From positions 62,001 through 126,000 of the forward strand of contig NZ_RZNA01000040.1 in assembly GCF_003992595.1 (NCBI RefSeq): a stretch of 64,000 bases of DNA. The letters run 5' to 3'. The notes under the pieces are model-generated. The model was not told the origin of the DNA. It searched no databases and worked only from the letters and a program-made list of their open reading frames with translations. The DNA is from Flagellimonas oceanensis (lineage in GTDB: Bacteria; Bacteroidota; Bacteroidia; Flavobacteriales; Flavobacteriaceae). Both the position numbers and the translations under genes were made by a program. Within the stretch, counting starts at the first letter, position 1. Each line of letters begins with the position of its first letter. Shown piece by piece: positions 8,865 through 18,500 of this stretch.

Positions 8865-9737
8865 ATGAAAACCGAAAGAACATACGCTGGTATTCCAAAG
8901 GAATACGGCTCGCCCGAAAAGGCAAAAGTGGTATTGTTGCCAGTTCCTTATGATGGTACCAGTACTTGGGGAAAAGGAGCGGACAAAGGTCCGGAAGCCT
9001 TCTTGGAGGCCTCAGAAAATATGGAGGTCTATGATATTGAAACCGATAGTGAAGTCTATAAGCAGGGAGTGTATTTGGCAGAGACACTTGATGGCTTTGA
9101 TACACCGGATGCTATGGTGGAATCGGTTCACAAGGCCGTGAAAGAATACATCAACCGAAACAAGTTGGTGACCATGGTCGGTGGGGAACATTCCATTTCC
9201 ATTGGTGCCATTAGAGCTTTTAACGAGTGTTTTGAAGACCTTACCGTGCTTCAAATTGATGCACATGCCGATTTGCGCAAGGAATATGAAGGTACTAAAT
9301 ACAATCATGCCTGTGCATTGTACGAGGCCAACGAGACCACCAACTTGGTTCAAGTGGGCATTCGCAGTATGGATTATACCGAAACATTGGTAATGGACAA
9401 GGATCAAGTATTTTTTGCCCATGAGATGATATCCGATGATTTTTGGATGGATTCCGCCTTGGATTTGATGACGGACAATGTTTACATCACTTTTGATTTG
9501 GATGCTTTTGACCCTTCTATTTTGCCATCAACGGGAACACCAGAGCCAGGAGGTTTGTTCTGGTACGAGACCTTGGATTTTTTACGTAGGGTCTTTAAAG
9601 AAAAGAACGTTGTAGGGTTTGATATTGTGGAGCTATGTCCGAACGATATTGATAGGTCCTCCGATTTCTTGGCAGCAAAGCTCTACTACAAAATGTTGAG
9701 CTATAAATTTTCAGATAATAACGATTTCGTGGAATAA
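8865..9737 (+). CDS. speB: Agmatinase (ureohydrolase)
   Basis: This 290-residue manganese ureohydrolase hydrolyses agmatine to putrescine and urea. All metal ligands of the arginase/agmatinase family are visible: His109 (GGEHS), Asp132/His134/Asp136 (IDAHADLR), and Asp211/Asp213 (TFDLDAFDPS). It lies 20 bases downstream of the arginine decarboxylase and 52 bases upstream of the deoxyhypusine-synthase-like gene. The set reads arginine to agmatine to putrescine to a larger polyamine. Its position after a decarboxylase is the main reason to prefer agmatine over arginine or formiminoglutamate as substrate. Confidence 0.9.
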   Translation: MKTERTYAGIPKEYGSPEKAKVVLLPVPYDGTSTWGKGADKGPEAFLEASENMEVYDIETDSEVYKQGVYLAETLDGFDTPDAMVESVHKAVKEYINRNKLVTMVGGEHSISIGAIRAFNECFEDLTVLQIDAHADLRKEYEGTKYNHACALYEANETTNLVQVGIRSMDYTETLVMDKDQVFFAHEMISDDFWMDSALDLMTDNVYITFDLDAFDPSILPSTGTPEPGGLFWYETLDFLRRVFKEKNVVGFDIVELCPNDIDRSSDFLAAKLYYKMLSYKFSDNNDFVE

Positions 9738-9789
9738 AGCTTGAAGCAAACACAGCTACTTCAAAAATTCCAAAAACATATTAATTACA

Positions 9790-10764
9790 ATGAGTAACAA
9801 AGGAGAAATATCACAATTCATACAAAAATACTTTTTGCACTTTAACTCTGCGGCCCTAGTGGATGCCGCTAAAGGCTATGAAGACCAACTGAACAAAGGT
9901 TCTAAAATGTTGGTTTCCCTGGCCGGAGCGATGAGTACAGCCGAACTTGGAAAAATTTTCGCTGAAATCATCCGTACTGATAAGGTCCATATTGTTTCCT
10001 GCACAGGTGCCAACCTAGAGGAGGATCTAATGAACCTCGTGGCGCATTCGCACTACAAACGAGTGCCCAACTACCGGGATTTGACCCCAGAAGAAGAGTG
10101 GGACCTGTTGGAAAATGGATTAAACCGTGTTACGGACACCTGTATTCCAGAAGAAGAAGCTTTTAGAAGGTTGCAAAAACACATTTACGACATCTGGAAA
10201 GAAGCAGACGAAAAGGGAGAACGTTATTTTCCACATGAGTTTATGTACAAGCTATTGCTCTCCGGAGTATTGGAGCAGTACTATGAAATTGATATTAAAG
10301 ACTCGTGGATGTACGCTGCGGCAAAGAAAAATCTGCCAATCGTAGTTCCAGGTTGGGAAGATAGCACCATGGGCAACATTTTTGCCAGCTATGTGATCAA
10401 AGGCGAACTAAAGGCCAGCACGGTAAAGTCAGGCATTGAATACATGACCTTTTTGGCAGATTGGTACGCTAAAAACTCGGAAAATGGTATTGGCTTTTTT
10501 CAGATTGGTGGAGGTATTGCCGGAGATTTTCCTATCTGCGTGGTACCGATGCTGTATCAAGATTTGGAGCAGACCGATACTCCGTTTTGGAGTTATTTCT
10601 GCCAAATCAGTGATTCCACCACCAGTTACGGTTCCTATTCGGGAGCGGTTCCCAACGAGAAGATCACTTGGGGCAAACTGGATATTGATACACCCAAATT
10701 CATTGTAGAGTCGGATGCGACCATTGTGGCGCCTTTGATTTTTGCCTACTTATTAGACATGTAA
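9790..10764 (+). CDS. Deoxyhypusine synthase-like enzyme, probably homospermidine synthase
   Basis: The 324-residue protein belongs to the NAD-dependent deoxyhypusine synthase family. The NAD/substrate signatures SLAGAMSTAELG and SCTGANLEEDL are present, and the catalytic lysine is Lys296 in ITWGKL. Bacteria have no eIF5A to hypusinate. Bacterial family members tested elsewhere make homospermidine from putrescine, and sym-homospermidine is a well-known main polyamine of many Flavobacteriaceae. Its place directly after arginine decarboxylase and agmatinase, which supply putrescine, fits that role. I infer homospermidine synthesis; I do not see it directly. Confidence 0.85.
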   Translation: MSNKGEISQFIQKYFLHFNSAALVDAAKGYEDQLNKGSKMLVSLAGAMSTAELGKIFAEIIRTDKVHIVSCTGANLEEDLMNLVAHSHYKRVPNYRDLTPEEEWDLLENGLNRVTDTCIPEEEAFRRLQKHIYDIWKEADEKGERYFPHEFMYKLLLSGVLEQYYEIDIKDSWMYAAAKKNLPIVVPGWEDSTMGNIFASYVIKGELKASTVKSGIEYMTFLADWYAKNSENGIGFFQIGGGIAGDFPICVVPMLYQDLEQTDTPFWSYFCQISDSTTSYGSYSGAVPNEKITWGKLDIDTPKFIVESDATIVAPLIFAYLLDM

Positions 10765-10766
10765 CC

Positions 10767-11075
10767 ATGAGAAAAGGACAAACCACAGTTTTAAAAAGAG
10801 TAATCGTAGATTACAAAAAGTTGGATAAGAACATGCTCAACCTTCTTGTGGAAAAATTCCCTGATGGTTACGATGATGATGATATTGTAACCTATAGGAA
10901 TGCCGATAACGAAGTCGTCGAGTGTGTAGAGGTCAGGACAGAGGATACTGCTTATTTGGTTAAAGTAAGCAAGCGTCTTGTTATGGCCATGGAGGATTTT
11001 GATGACTCGGAAAACGACGATAGCGAAGACTCCGATTTGGATACTGGCGAGTTGGAAGGCTCCGAAGAAGAATAA
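10767..11075 (+). CDS. Small acidic protein of unknown function in the polyamine operon
   Basis: This 102-residue protein starts two bases after the stop of the deoxyhypusine-synthase-like gene, so translation is likely coupled. The first 30 residues are basic and helical in character (KRVIVDYKKLDKN). The middle looks like a small beta domain (YLVKVSKRLVMAM). The last 27 residues are extremely acidic (repeated D/E/S). No signal peptide or membrane segment is present. I recognise no family with a known function. An acidic tail next to polyamine enzymes could bind cationic polyamines or a basic partner, but that is speculation. Confidence 0.75.
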   Translation: MRKGQTTVLKRVIVDYKKLDKNMLNLLVEKFPDGYDDDDIVTYRNADNEVVECVEVRTEDTAYLVKVSKRLVMAMEDFDDSENDDSEDSDLDTGELEGSEEE

Positions 11076-11095
11076 ACATCACCTAACCTTAACTA

Positions 11096-11881
11096 ATGGA
11101 ATCAAAGGCAATGGCCCTTCACTTGGCAACAAGCATTAATATACTTGCCTGTCGGAGAGCTTTGAACAAAGAATTGATTTATGGCGATAGGGATGAACTT
11201 TTTTATTCCGATGCATCACGTTACCTTTATATTTTCAGATACGGTGTTGTTTCCTTTTTTGGATATAGCGAAGCGGAGATAACGCAACTTTTAATGGAAA
11301 TCAAACCATTTTGCGAAGAATGGAGGCAGTCGGATATTACCGAGACGATGGAAATGGAATTGGTGCCCGGTCGTGAAGAGTCGATGATCGATCAGGATAA
11401 GGTGATTTTGCCAAAATCCAATGTGGAGGGTATCCGATTGGCCTTATTGCATTTGTCGCAATCCGTAGCCTTGGATCATTTTGCAGGGCTATCGGAACAG
11501 GCGATGAAGGAAACCCGTCAGCACACCACCTATCTGGAATTGAATGGAAAGTTGGACATAGGAGGGAAGAAGTTGAAAAAACACATTGCAAAAGTGTTGA
11601 ACATTAACAACCAAATTTCTGAAAACCTATATATTTTTGATTCCCATGAAGTAGTGTGGGAAGATTTGGAGCTCGACCGATTGGACAAAGGCCTTAAACA
11701 GATTTTTGATCTAAAGGAGCGGTACCGAAATATAAAGGAACAAGGCAATGTGATCAAGGAAAACCTCAGTCTGTTCATGACTATTATGGACCATAGGGAG
11801 AGTAGTAGGCTCGAGTGGATCATTATTATTTTGATTTTGGTCGAGGTCTTGGACTTGTTCATTATGCGATTAATCAGTTAA
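11096..11881 (+). CDS. RMD1/YagE-family (DUF155) membrane-anchored protein
   Basis: The 261-residue protein has the DUF155 layout: an N-terminal alpha/beta part with the [17 protein letters not shown] block (residues 41-60), a helical region (about 120-230), and one hydrophobic C-terminal segment (about 240-258) that would anchor it in the membrane. The yeast relatives RMD1 and RMD8 and a mitochondrial homologue are known, the latter linked to mitochondrial translation; no bacterial function is settled. It lies 20 bases downstream of the small acidic protein and just upstream of the RimB-RimK fusion, in the same direction and apparently the same operon. Confidence 0.8.
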   Translation: MESKAMALHLATSINILACRRALNKELIYGDRDELFYSDASRYLYIFRYGVVSFFGYSEAEITQLLMEIKPFCEEWRQSDITETMEMELVPGREESMIDQDKVILPKSNVEGIRLALLHLSQSVALDHFAGLSEQAMKETRQHTTYLELNGKLDIGGKKLKKHIAKVLNINNQISENLYIFDSHEVVWEDLELDRLDKGLKQIFDLKERYRNIKEQGNVIKENLSLFMTIMDHRESSRLEWIIIILILVEVLDLFIMRLIS

Positions 11882-11894
11882 ATACATATTTGTT

Positions 11895-13265
11895 TTGAGC
11901 GATTTTAAAATATTGGGTAGCGAAGAATGGTGCCAATTTGATGATATGAGAATTCCGGCCATCAAGGCCAGAGTGGATTCCGGAGCAAAAACATCATCTA
12001 TTCAAGCCAGTAAGATTAAAGTTTTTACCAAAGGGCTGGAAGAATGGGTGCGATTCGAGGTCAATCCCGTTCAAGACAATAGAAGCATATCCATTTTATG
12101 CCAGGCCAAACTGGTGGATGTACGCCATGTGAAGAGTTCGCAGGGTATTTCGGAAGAACGCCCCGTAATTAGGACCAATGTCAATATTAATGGCGAAATT
12201 TTTGAAATAGAACTGACGCTGGCCAATAGGGACACCATGGAATATCGTATGCTATTGGGCCGCGAGGCAATCAATGGTAGATATTTGGTAGATCCATCGC
12301 AAAGTTTCATCCAAGGCGATATCACAGATGATGAACTGGAAAAGAAATATCAGCCCTATACCACAGAGAAGAAGGGGTTAAGAATTGGTCTATTGGCCAG
12401 TAACCCGAATCTTTACAGTAACAAAAGAATCATTGAGGCTGGAGAAATGCGTGGTCACAAAGTGGTTTTCTTGAATGTGGAGCACGTTTACATGAAGCTG
12501 GATGCTGCTACACCTGAGATTAGATACCGAGGTGGAAACATTTTGGACAAGTTCGATGCGGTGATTCCTAGGATTAAACCAGCCGTTACTTTTTATGGTT
12601 GTGCATTGTTGCGTCAGTTTGATACGCTGGGTGTGTACTGCCTAAACTCCGCTGATTCCATAGGTCGATCTCGCGATAAACTATTTGCCTCTCAATTATT
12701 TTCTAAAAACGATATTCATATTCCTACTACAGGTTTTGCAAAATCCCCAATGGATACCAAGGATTTGATACGCATGGTGAGCGGTGCTCCGTTGATCATT
12801 AAGTTGCTCGAAAGTACACAGGGTAAAGGAGTGGTTCTTGCTGAAACGAACAAGGCCGCGGAGAGTGTGATCAATGCGTTTAAAAGTGTACAGACCAACA
12901 TTTTGGTACAAGAGTTTATCAAAGAGGCCAATGGACACGATATCCGCTGTTTCGTGGTCAATGGTAAAGTAGTGGCTTCCATGCAAAGAACTGCCCAAAA
13001 AGGAGAGTTTAGGGCAAACATTCACCAAGGCGGTGCAGCTTCCAAAGTAAAAATCACACCTGAAGAGCGAAAATTAGCCATCAAATCAGCCAAAGTATTC
13101 AATTTGGATGTAGCAGGTGTGGATTTGATCCGCTCCAATAAGGGTCCTTTGCTTCTGGAAGTAAATTCCTCACCTGGATTGGAGGGTATTGAGAATACAA
13201 CTGGAAAGGATATTGCCAACGTAATGATCGAGACCATCGAGAAAAAGCTGAAATACAAGCAGTAA
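11895..13265 (+). CDS. rimK: RimB-type retropepsin domain fused to RimK-type ATP-grasp glutamate ligase
   Basis: A TTG start at 11895 is chosen because the protease domain already begins within the first 20 residues and the next ATG falls inside it. Residues 1-140 match the retropepsin-like 'ATP-dependent zinc protease'/RimB family, with the catalytic D28-S-G triplet in [10 protein letters not shown]. From about 155 to the end is a RimK ATP-grasp ligase, with [26 protein letters not shown] and the metal-binding [13 protein letters not shown]. RimK adds glutamates to the C-terminus of ribosomal protein S6; RimB is the partner protease in pseudomonads. Here both are one polypeptide. The target in this organism is unproven. 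Confidence 0.87.
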   Translation: MSDFKILGSEEWCQFDDMRIPAIKARVDSGAKTSSIQASKIKVFTKGLEEWVRFEVNPVQDNRSISILCQAKLVDVRHVKSSQGISEERPVIRTNVNINGEIFEIELTLANRDTMEYRMLLGREAINGRYLVDPSQSFIQGDITDDELEKKYQPYTTEKKGLRIGLLASNPNLYSNKRIIEAGEMRGHKVVFLNVEHVYMKLDAATPEIRYRGGNILDKFDAVIPRIKPAVTFYGCALLRQFDTLGVYCLNSADSIGRSRDKLFASQLFSKNDIHIPTTGFAKSPMDTKDLIRMVSGAPLIIKLLESTQGKGVVLAETNKAAESVINAFKSVQTNILVQEFIKEANGHDIRCFVVNGKVVASMQRTAQKGEFRANIHQGGAASKVKITPEERKLAIKSAKVFNLDVAGVDLIRSNKGPLLLEVNSSPGLEGIENTTGKDIANVMIETIEKKLKYKQ

Positions 13266-13430
13266 ACCCACAGGATGTTTTCAAGTGGTTGAAATTCAGA
13301 ATATTATACATTTTCACATATATTTTCCTACACGAGGCTCCAAAAACACGAATATAAATTGAAAACGGGCATCCGTAAACGGAGAAGCCCCATTGGTTAA
13401 TTGTACCCCTTCAAAATCAAAAGACAATAG

Positions 13431-13680
13431 TATGTTTGTCTCAGTTAACAAAAGCATAACTGCTTACGTTAAAAACCTTAAAATAAGATTGGGGTGATTA
13501 TAAGGTACTTTGTGTTCTTTACCAAATATCTTATTTACAATTAAGGTTTACGTTGCTCCAAGGGGTTTTTGAGGTTGAGCCCCTTGGTTGTAACGGTTCT
13601 CTAAGATCAAATTATGTTCCCATAAATTTGACCTACTTTTTCGGAAAAGGGCCGTTTTTAACGGCTCTTTTTTATTTTGA
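13431..13680 (+). ncRNA. Candidate small RNA with its own terminator
   Basis: The sequence runs from a TAnnTTTG-type box (13431-13438), through a perfect hairpin CCAAGGGG/CCCCTTGG (13558-13587), to an intrinsic terminator (13647-13676). No credible ORF fills it. The size, about 200-240 nt, suits a small RNA. It matches no RNA family I can name, and the upstream -33 element is weak (TTG at 13401-13403, spacer 27). The evidence is structural only. Confidence 0.35.
13647..13676 (+). terminator. Orphan intrinsic terminator
   Basis: A 10-bp stem (AAGGGCCGTT at 13647-13656 with AACGGCTCTT at 13660-13669, one wobble) has a three-base loop and is followed by a T-rich run. The nearest upstream protein gene ends 380 bases earlier, so it more likely ends a separate short transcript. 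Confidence 0.7.
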
Positions 13681-13769
13681 CCCTTTTCTCGCCGTCAATC
13701 ATTCACAATTGTTCACATCTTTTAAGAAAACCAGAAATGTTGAGGGTGTAAGTTTTTGGACAAAAAACC

Positions 13770-13777
13770 TACTTTTG
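13770..13777 (+). promoter_or_regulatory. TAnnTTTG -7 box of trxB
   Basis: TACTTTTG lies 26 bases before the trxB ATG and matches the Bacteroidetes -7 consensus. The partner TTG is poorly placed (11 or 27 bases upstream), so only half of the promoter is convincing. Confidence 0.45.
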
Positions 13778-13803
13778 TAATGTAACATTTCAGTAGAAGA
13801 TTT

Positions 13804-14772
13804 ATGTCAGAACAAGTGGAAAGAATCAAAACATTGATTATTGGATCAGGACCTGCAGGCTATACTGCGGCCATTTATGCAGCAAGAGCAGATTTAAAAC
13901 CAGTTTTATATACGGGAATGGAACCTGGCGGGCAGTTGACAACAACAACCGAAGTGGATAACTTCCCAGGGTATCCCGAAGGTATTGATGGACCGGCCAT
14001 GATGATGCAATTGCAGCAACAAGCGGAACGATTTGGTACCGAAGTGCGCATAGGAATGGTAACCGCCGTGGAATTGAGCGATGAAGTAGGTGGAAAACAC
14101 AAGGTAACTGTGGATGAGACAATTGAATTGGAAGCTGAAACCGTGATTATTTCTACAGGAGCTTCTGCCAAATATTTGAATATACCAAGTGAACAGCGTC
14201 TTAGAGGAGGCGGTGTGTCTGCCTGTGCTGTTTGTGATGGATTTTTCTACAAAGGTCAGGATGTGGCCATTGTTGGAGCAGGGGATACCGCTGCCGAAGA
14301 GGCATCATACCTAGCGAATATATGTAACAAGGTGACCATGTTGGTTCGTAAGGACTACATGAGAGCTTCAAAAGCGATGCAACATAGAGTGAATAGCATT
14401 GACAATATTGAGATCAAGTACAACACTGAAGTTGAAGAAGTACTGGGGGACCAAGTAGTAGAAGGTATACGGGCTGTGAACAACCAGACTGGGGAAAAAG
14501 AGGATATTCCCGTTACCGGATTGTTCATTGCGATTGGGCATAAACCCAATACCGATGTGTTTAAAGGACAGTTGGACATGGACGAAACAGGTTACATTAT
14601 TACACAACCTAAGTCCACCAAAACAAACAAACCCGGTGTTTTTGCCAGTGGTGATGCCCAAGACAAAATTTACCGACAGGCAGTTACTGCTGCTGGAACG
14701 GGCTGTATGGCCGCTTTGGATGCAGAGCGCTATCTAGCTTCGGTTGAGAGTGAAGAAATGTTGGCTTCATAA
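13804..14772 (+). CDS. trxB: Thioredoxin-disulfide reductase
   Basis: The 322-residue flavoenzyme uses NADPH to reduce thioredoxin. It has the N-terminal FAD-binding GSGPAGYTAA motif (15-24), the redox pair Cys141-Ala-Val-Cys144 followed by DG, the NADPH-binding GAGDTAAEEA, and the C-terminal FAD contact ASGDAQD. The length is the normal short bacterial type. It has its own -7 box and its own terminator (14793-14824), so it is probably transcribed alone. Confidence 0.95.
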   Translation: MSEQVERIKTLIIGSGPAGYTAAIYAARADLKPVLYTGMEPGGQLTTTTEVDNFPGYPEGIDGPAMMMQLQQQAERFGTEVRIGMVTAVELSDEVGGKHKVTVDETIELEAETVIISTGASAKYLNIPSEQRLRGGGVSACAVCDGFFYKGQDVAIVGAGDTAAEEASYLANICNKVTMLVRKDYMRASKAMQHRVNSIDNIEIKYNTEVEEVLGDQVVEGIRAVNNQTGEKEDIPVTGLFIAIGHKPNTDVFKGQLDMDETGYIITQPKSTKTNKPGVFASGDAQDKIYRQAVTAAGTGCMAALDAERYLASVESEEMLAS

Positions 14773-14792
14773 CCATAACAACCATGGAAAAC

Positions 14793-14824
14793 AAAAAAGG
14801 CACTGAAATTTCAGTGCCTTTTTT
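14793..14824. terminator. Bidirectional terminator between trxB and a leftward gene
   Basis: A perfect 32-base palindrome has a GC stem GGCACTGAAA and runs of six A and six T at its ends. It can stop trxB transcription rightward and the small secreted-protein gene leftward. Confidence 0.85.
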
Positions 14825-14836
14825 GTTGATTGCAAT

Positions 14837-15280
14837 TTAATCAATCCGCTTGTAATTTTCTGAAAAAGTCCGGTTTCCATCGGCATCAACCGTTATTTGA
14901 CTGAATGTATCTTCTTTAAGCACAAGCTCAAATGTAAAGTTCCGCATGGTGTCCAGTGCTTTCATCATATTGTCATCACCATATTCGATTACCTCTATCA
15001 ATGAGTTGTCCGTTACCCTGTAGGAACCATATCCGAATCTTCCATTAGGGTCGTCCGGTACATATCGGGTCCACATGATTTTTTCCTTGGAATACATTTT
15101 AACTTGTCTGTATCCATCCGATTTTTCAATGGTATCTATGACATTTTCCCCGTCATAATTGTAAAAACTCTGTAATTCCCAAGTGCCATTAATGCTTGGC
15201 TTTGTTGGGTTGTGCTCCGTAAAGCTTCCTGCCATTAAGAAAACAAAAACGAGAGAGAAAAGTAAAACTGATTTTTTCAT
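14837..15280 (-). CDS. Secreted lipocalin-like small protein, function unknown
   Basis: The 147-residue product has a signal peptide of about 19-21 residues (cleavage near AGSFT, no lipobox cysteine). The mature part begins NGTWELQSFYNYDG and continues with alternating strands (KMYSKEKIMWTRYV, GYGSYRVTDN). This pattern is typical of lipocalin-like/DUF4488-type secreted proteins of Bacteroidetes. It is isolated, shares a terminator with trxB, and has a 295-base AT-rich upstream region that it shares with the divergent susC gene. No catalytic motif is seen. Confidence 0.65.
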   Translation of the reverse strand: MKKSVLLFSLVFVFLMAGSFTEHNPTKPSINGTWELQSFYNYDGENVIDTIEKSDGYRQVKMYSKEKIMWTRYVPDDPNGRFGYGSYRVTDNSLIEVIEYGDDNMMKALDTMRNFTFELVLKEDTFSQITVDADGNRTFSENYKRID

Positions 15281-15452
15281 AATGCCCTACTTTAGAAGTG
15301 TTAAAAGATATTTAAAATATACCAATAAAAATTGATCAAATCAAATTTTTACACCCTAAAATTTAACATATACGCAATTGTTAAACTGGAAATGTAGCTC
15401 ACGTAGGGAGCTCTAGAGACACTCTGAAATCAATTTATTTGAACATGGGAGG

Positions 15453-15468
15453 TTATTGTTGACAATAA
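15453..15468. promoter_or_regulatory. Inverted repeat upstream of susC
   Basis: A perfect 7-bp inverted repeat, TTATTGT-TG-ACAATAA, lies 107-122 bases before the susC start in the divergent region. It has the size of a regulator binding site. No regulator gene is adjacent. Confidence 0.35.
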
Positions 15469-15575
15469 TTAACTGTATTGCGTTAATTTTTAAGAATCAA
15501 ACATTTTTTTGATTAAATGTTTGATTTGTAAAAAAAATTGGACAAATTTCAGGTGTATTAACACAAACTTAAGTA

Positions 15576-18500
15576 ATGAGAAACATTTATTTGACATTTA
15601 TTGCAGTGTTTTTTTGTGTTGCTGCGTTTGGTCAGACCATTACAGGTACAGTGTCCGATGCGTCGGGTGCACCATTGCCTGGAGTGACCATTGTAGTGAG
15701 TGGCACGAACATCGGGACAACTACAGATTTTGATGGAAATTATTCCATTAATGCCTCCAATGGGCAAATCCTTAAGTTTTCTTATATAGGGATGAAGCCA
15801 AAAGAGGTAACCGTAGGATCTGAGACTACAATCGACGTTGTCTTGGAAGAAGATTCAACACAATTGGATGAAGTTGTGGTAACCGCATTTGGTGTGGAGC
15901 AAAAACAGAAATCTTTAGGGTATTCTGTTTCCAAAGTAAATACAGAGGATTTGAACCTTGCAGGACAAGCCAACCCCATTGAAAGCTTACAGGGGCGTGT
16001 GGCCGGGGTTCAGATCAATCGTTCTTCAGGAACATCTGGTGGCGGTGTGGATATTTTGATCAGGGGGGTAACCTCTATTAACCCTAATAGAAGTAACCAG
16101 CCCTTGATTATTGTGGACGGTTTAGCTTTGAATAACGATACTTTTGCAGGTGAAGTAAGGCCAAGTGCAGGGTCTAATTCACCCAATAGTTCTGAACAGT
16201 TTGCGTTTTCTAACCGGGCTATGGATTTAAATCCAGAGGATATAGAAAGCTTCAATATATTAAAAGGTGCTGCAGCTACGGCCCTTTATGGTGTTCGAGC
16301 GTCTAATGGTGCTATTGTGATTACTACAAAGAAAGGAAAGAAAGGCAAGGCTAAGATCAATATTACTGCATCTACAACATTCAGGGATGTGAAGACCACC
16401 CCTCCTTTACAAACCACATATAGGGAAGGGTTCAATGGAGAGCCACGCACCTTGTACGATCCAGAGTCCGATACGGGGTTCAATAGGGTTCAGGCTGCTA
16501 CGTCTTTTTATTCATGGGGACCTGAGTATGCATTGGATTCCTTTGATCTAGGGGAAGGAAACATTGTTGACCTTACCAATGATAGGTTCTACAGCCCTTA
16601 CGATATTTTTAGAACAGGATTCAATTCTCAACTTAACATGAGTTTAAGTGGTGCAGGTGAACGCTTAGACTACTACTTCTCTATGGGAAATAATTCAGAA
16701 CAAGGGGTCTTGCCCAATACGGATTATAAAAAAACAAACTTCCGGTTGAAAGCCGGGTATAAGGTAACTGATAATTTCACTCTGGATGGATCGGTTGCCT
16801 TCACAAATTCCGGTGGTAGAAGGGCCAATGGTGGTGACAAATCTGTGATGAGTGCATTATCATATTATTCTGGAACCTTCCCGATCAATGATTACATGAA
16901 TCCCGATGGAAGTGAAAGGGATTATTCTTTTGGAATAATTGACAACCCTAGGTATCTTATGGAAACCAGTAATTTAGAGGATGATGTCAATCGATGGATT
17001 GGAAATACAACTCTTACATGGACTCCAAAAGATTGGTTAACAATAACGTATGCTGCCCAAATTGATAATTATTCCGATGCAAGGAATCGTTATGTTGGAC
17101 CTGATTTGGACGGAGGTTCTCAAGTAGGTGGATTTATTTTGGAGCAAAATATAAATTTTACTGGATTGGAATCCAATTTTCTAATGGCATTCAATAAGGA
17201 ATGGACAGATGATTTCACAACGGATTTTACCGTTGGTCATCAACTTTCAGATTCAAAAAGAAGCTATTTGGAAGCAAGGGGGGAAGGACTTAATGTTCCC
17301 GGCGTAAATGAAATTGGAAACACAACTAATTTTTTCATTACCAAAACCATAGTACAAAACAGGACAGTAGGTGTTTTTGGTGAGGCCAAGTTTGGATATA
17401 AAGATAAGTTGTTCTTAACTCTAACAGGTAGGAATGACTGGATTTCCACATTGCCTAAAGAAAATAGATCGTTCTTTTATCCATCAGTTAGTTTGGCTTA
17501 TGATGTTTCCGATTTATTTGGTGAAAACGATGTTTTTTCATTTGGTAAACTAAGGGCATCTTGGGCCGAAGTCGGAAAAGGGCCTGGTTTTGGGGATGTG
17601 GGCCAATATTTTGTGGTCGATGGGGATTTCCCCTTCGGAGGTGTTGGAGGATATCGCAGGAGTACCCTATTGGGAGACTCGGAGATCAAACCAGAGAGAA
17701 ACCAATCCACAGAATTTGGCGCGGACCTAAGATTCTTGGATAGTCGTATCCGATTGGATTATGCCTATTATAATACACGTGTAAAAGATCAAATTTTCAC
17801 TGTGGGCACGGCATATTCATCCGGACTTTCAGGTATTACCAGAAATGCGGGTGATTACAAGGTTTTTGGTCATGAACTGCTGTTGAGTGCAGATATAATT
17901 AGAAACCAGGATTTACGATGGGAGTTGATTTTTAACTGGTCTACCAGCGAAGGAGAAGTCTTGGAAATCCCTGAAGATATTGAAGCTATTATTTTTGCAG
18001 ACTCAGGTTTTGCGGGAGTTACCTCAGAGGTAAGAGCCGGAGACAAAATGGGAAATCTTTATGGATATAAATGGGTATATGAAAATGGAGAAAGATATAT
18101 CGGCCCTGACGGCTATCCTACTATTAATTTGGATGAGAGAGTAGTTGTTGGGAATGCATTCCCAGACTTTATAGCATCCGTAGGAAGTAACTTAAGGTAT
18201 AAAGGAATTGGTCTGAATTTCCTCTTGGAATGGAAAGAAGGCGGTGATCTTTATGATTCTGGACAGAGAAACTCAATAAGAAATGGTATTTTGGAAAGCA
18301 CTTTGCAAAGAGATGTAAATGTGGTTTTGGATGGTGTCATGGATGATGGAAATGGCGGGTTTGTCCCAAATACCACTGAGGCATTAATCGATCAGAACTA
18401 CTACCGAAATTCCAGTGTTTACAATCGTGCATCCGAAATTTTGGTGCAAGATGCATCTTGGTTAAAGATTAGGAACATTGCGCTGTCTTATGATTTTCCG

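Larger units (their letters stand above)
13266..13803 (+). other. Long intergenic region with structured elements, no protein gene
   Basis: These 538 bases separate the RimB-RimK gene from trxB. They hold an interrupted hairpin at 13367-13390 (GGGC-TCCG / CGGA-GCCC), a TATGTTTG box at 13431-13438, a perfect 8-bp inverted repeat at 13558-13565/13580-13587, and a strong rightward terminator at 13647-13676 that has no upstream gene to end. A 75-codon frame at 13553-13780 overlaps the terminator and is not credible as a gene. See the small-RNA entry. Confidence 0.6.

Noticed and set aside
13553..13780. 75-codon frame between the RimB-RimK gene and trxB
   Set aside because: It runs through an intrinsic terminator and has no protein-like composition; the region looks like RNA and control sequence.
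15509..15733. 74-codon frame overlapping the susC start
   Set aside because: It overlaps the susC signal peptide in another frame and shows no family feature.
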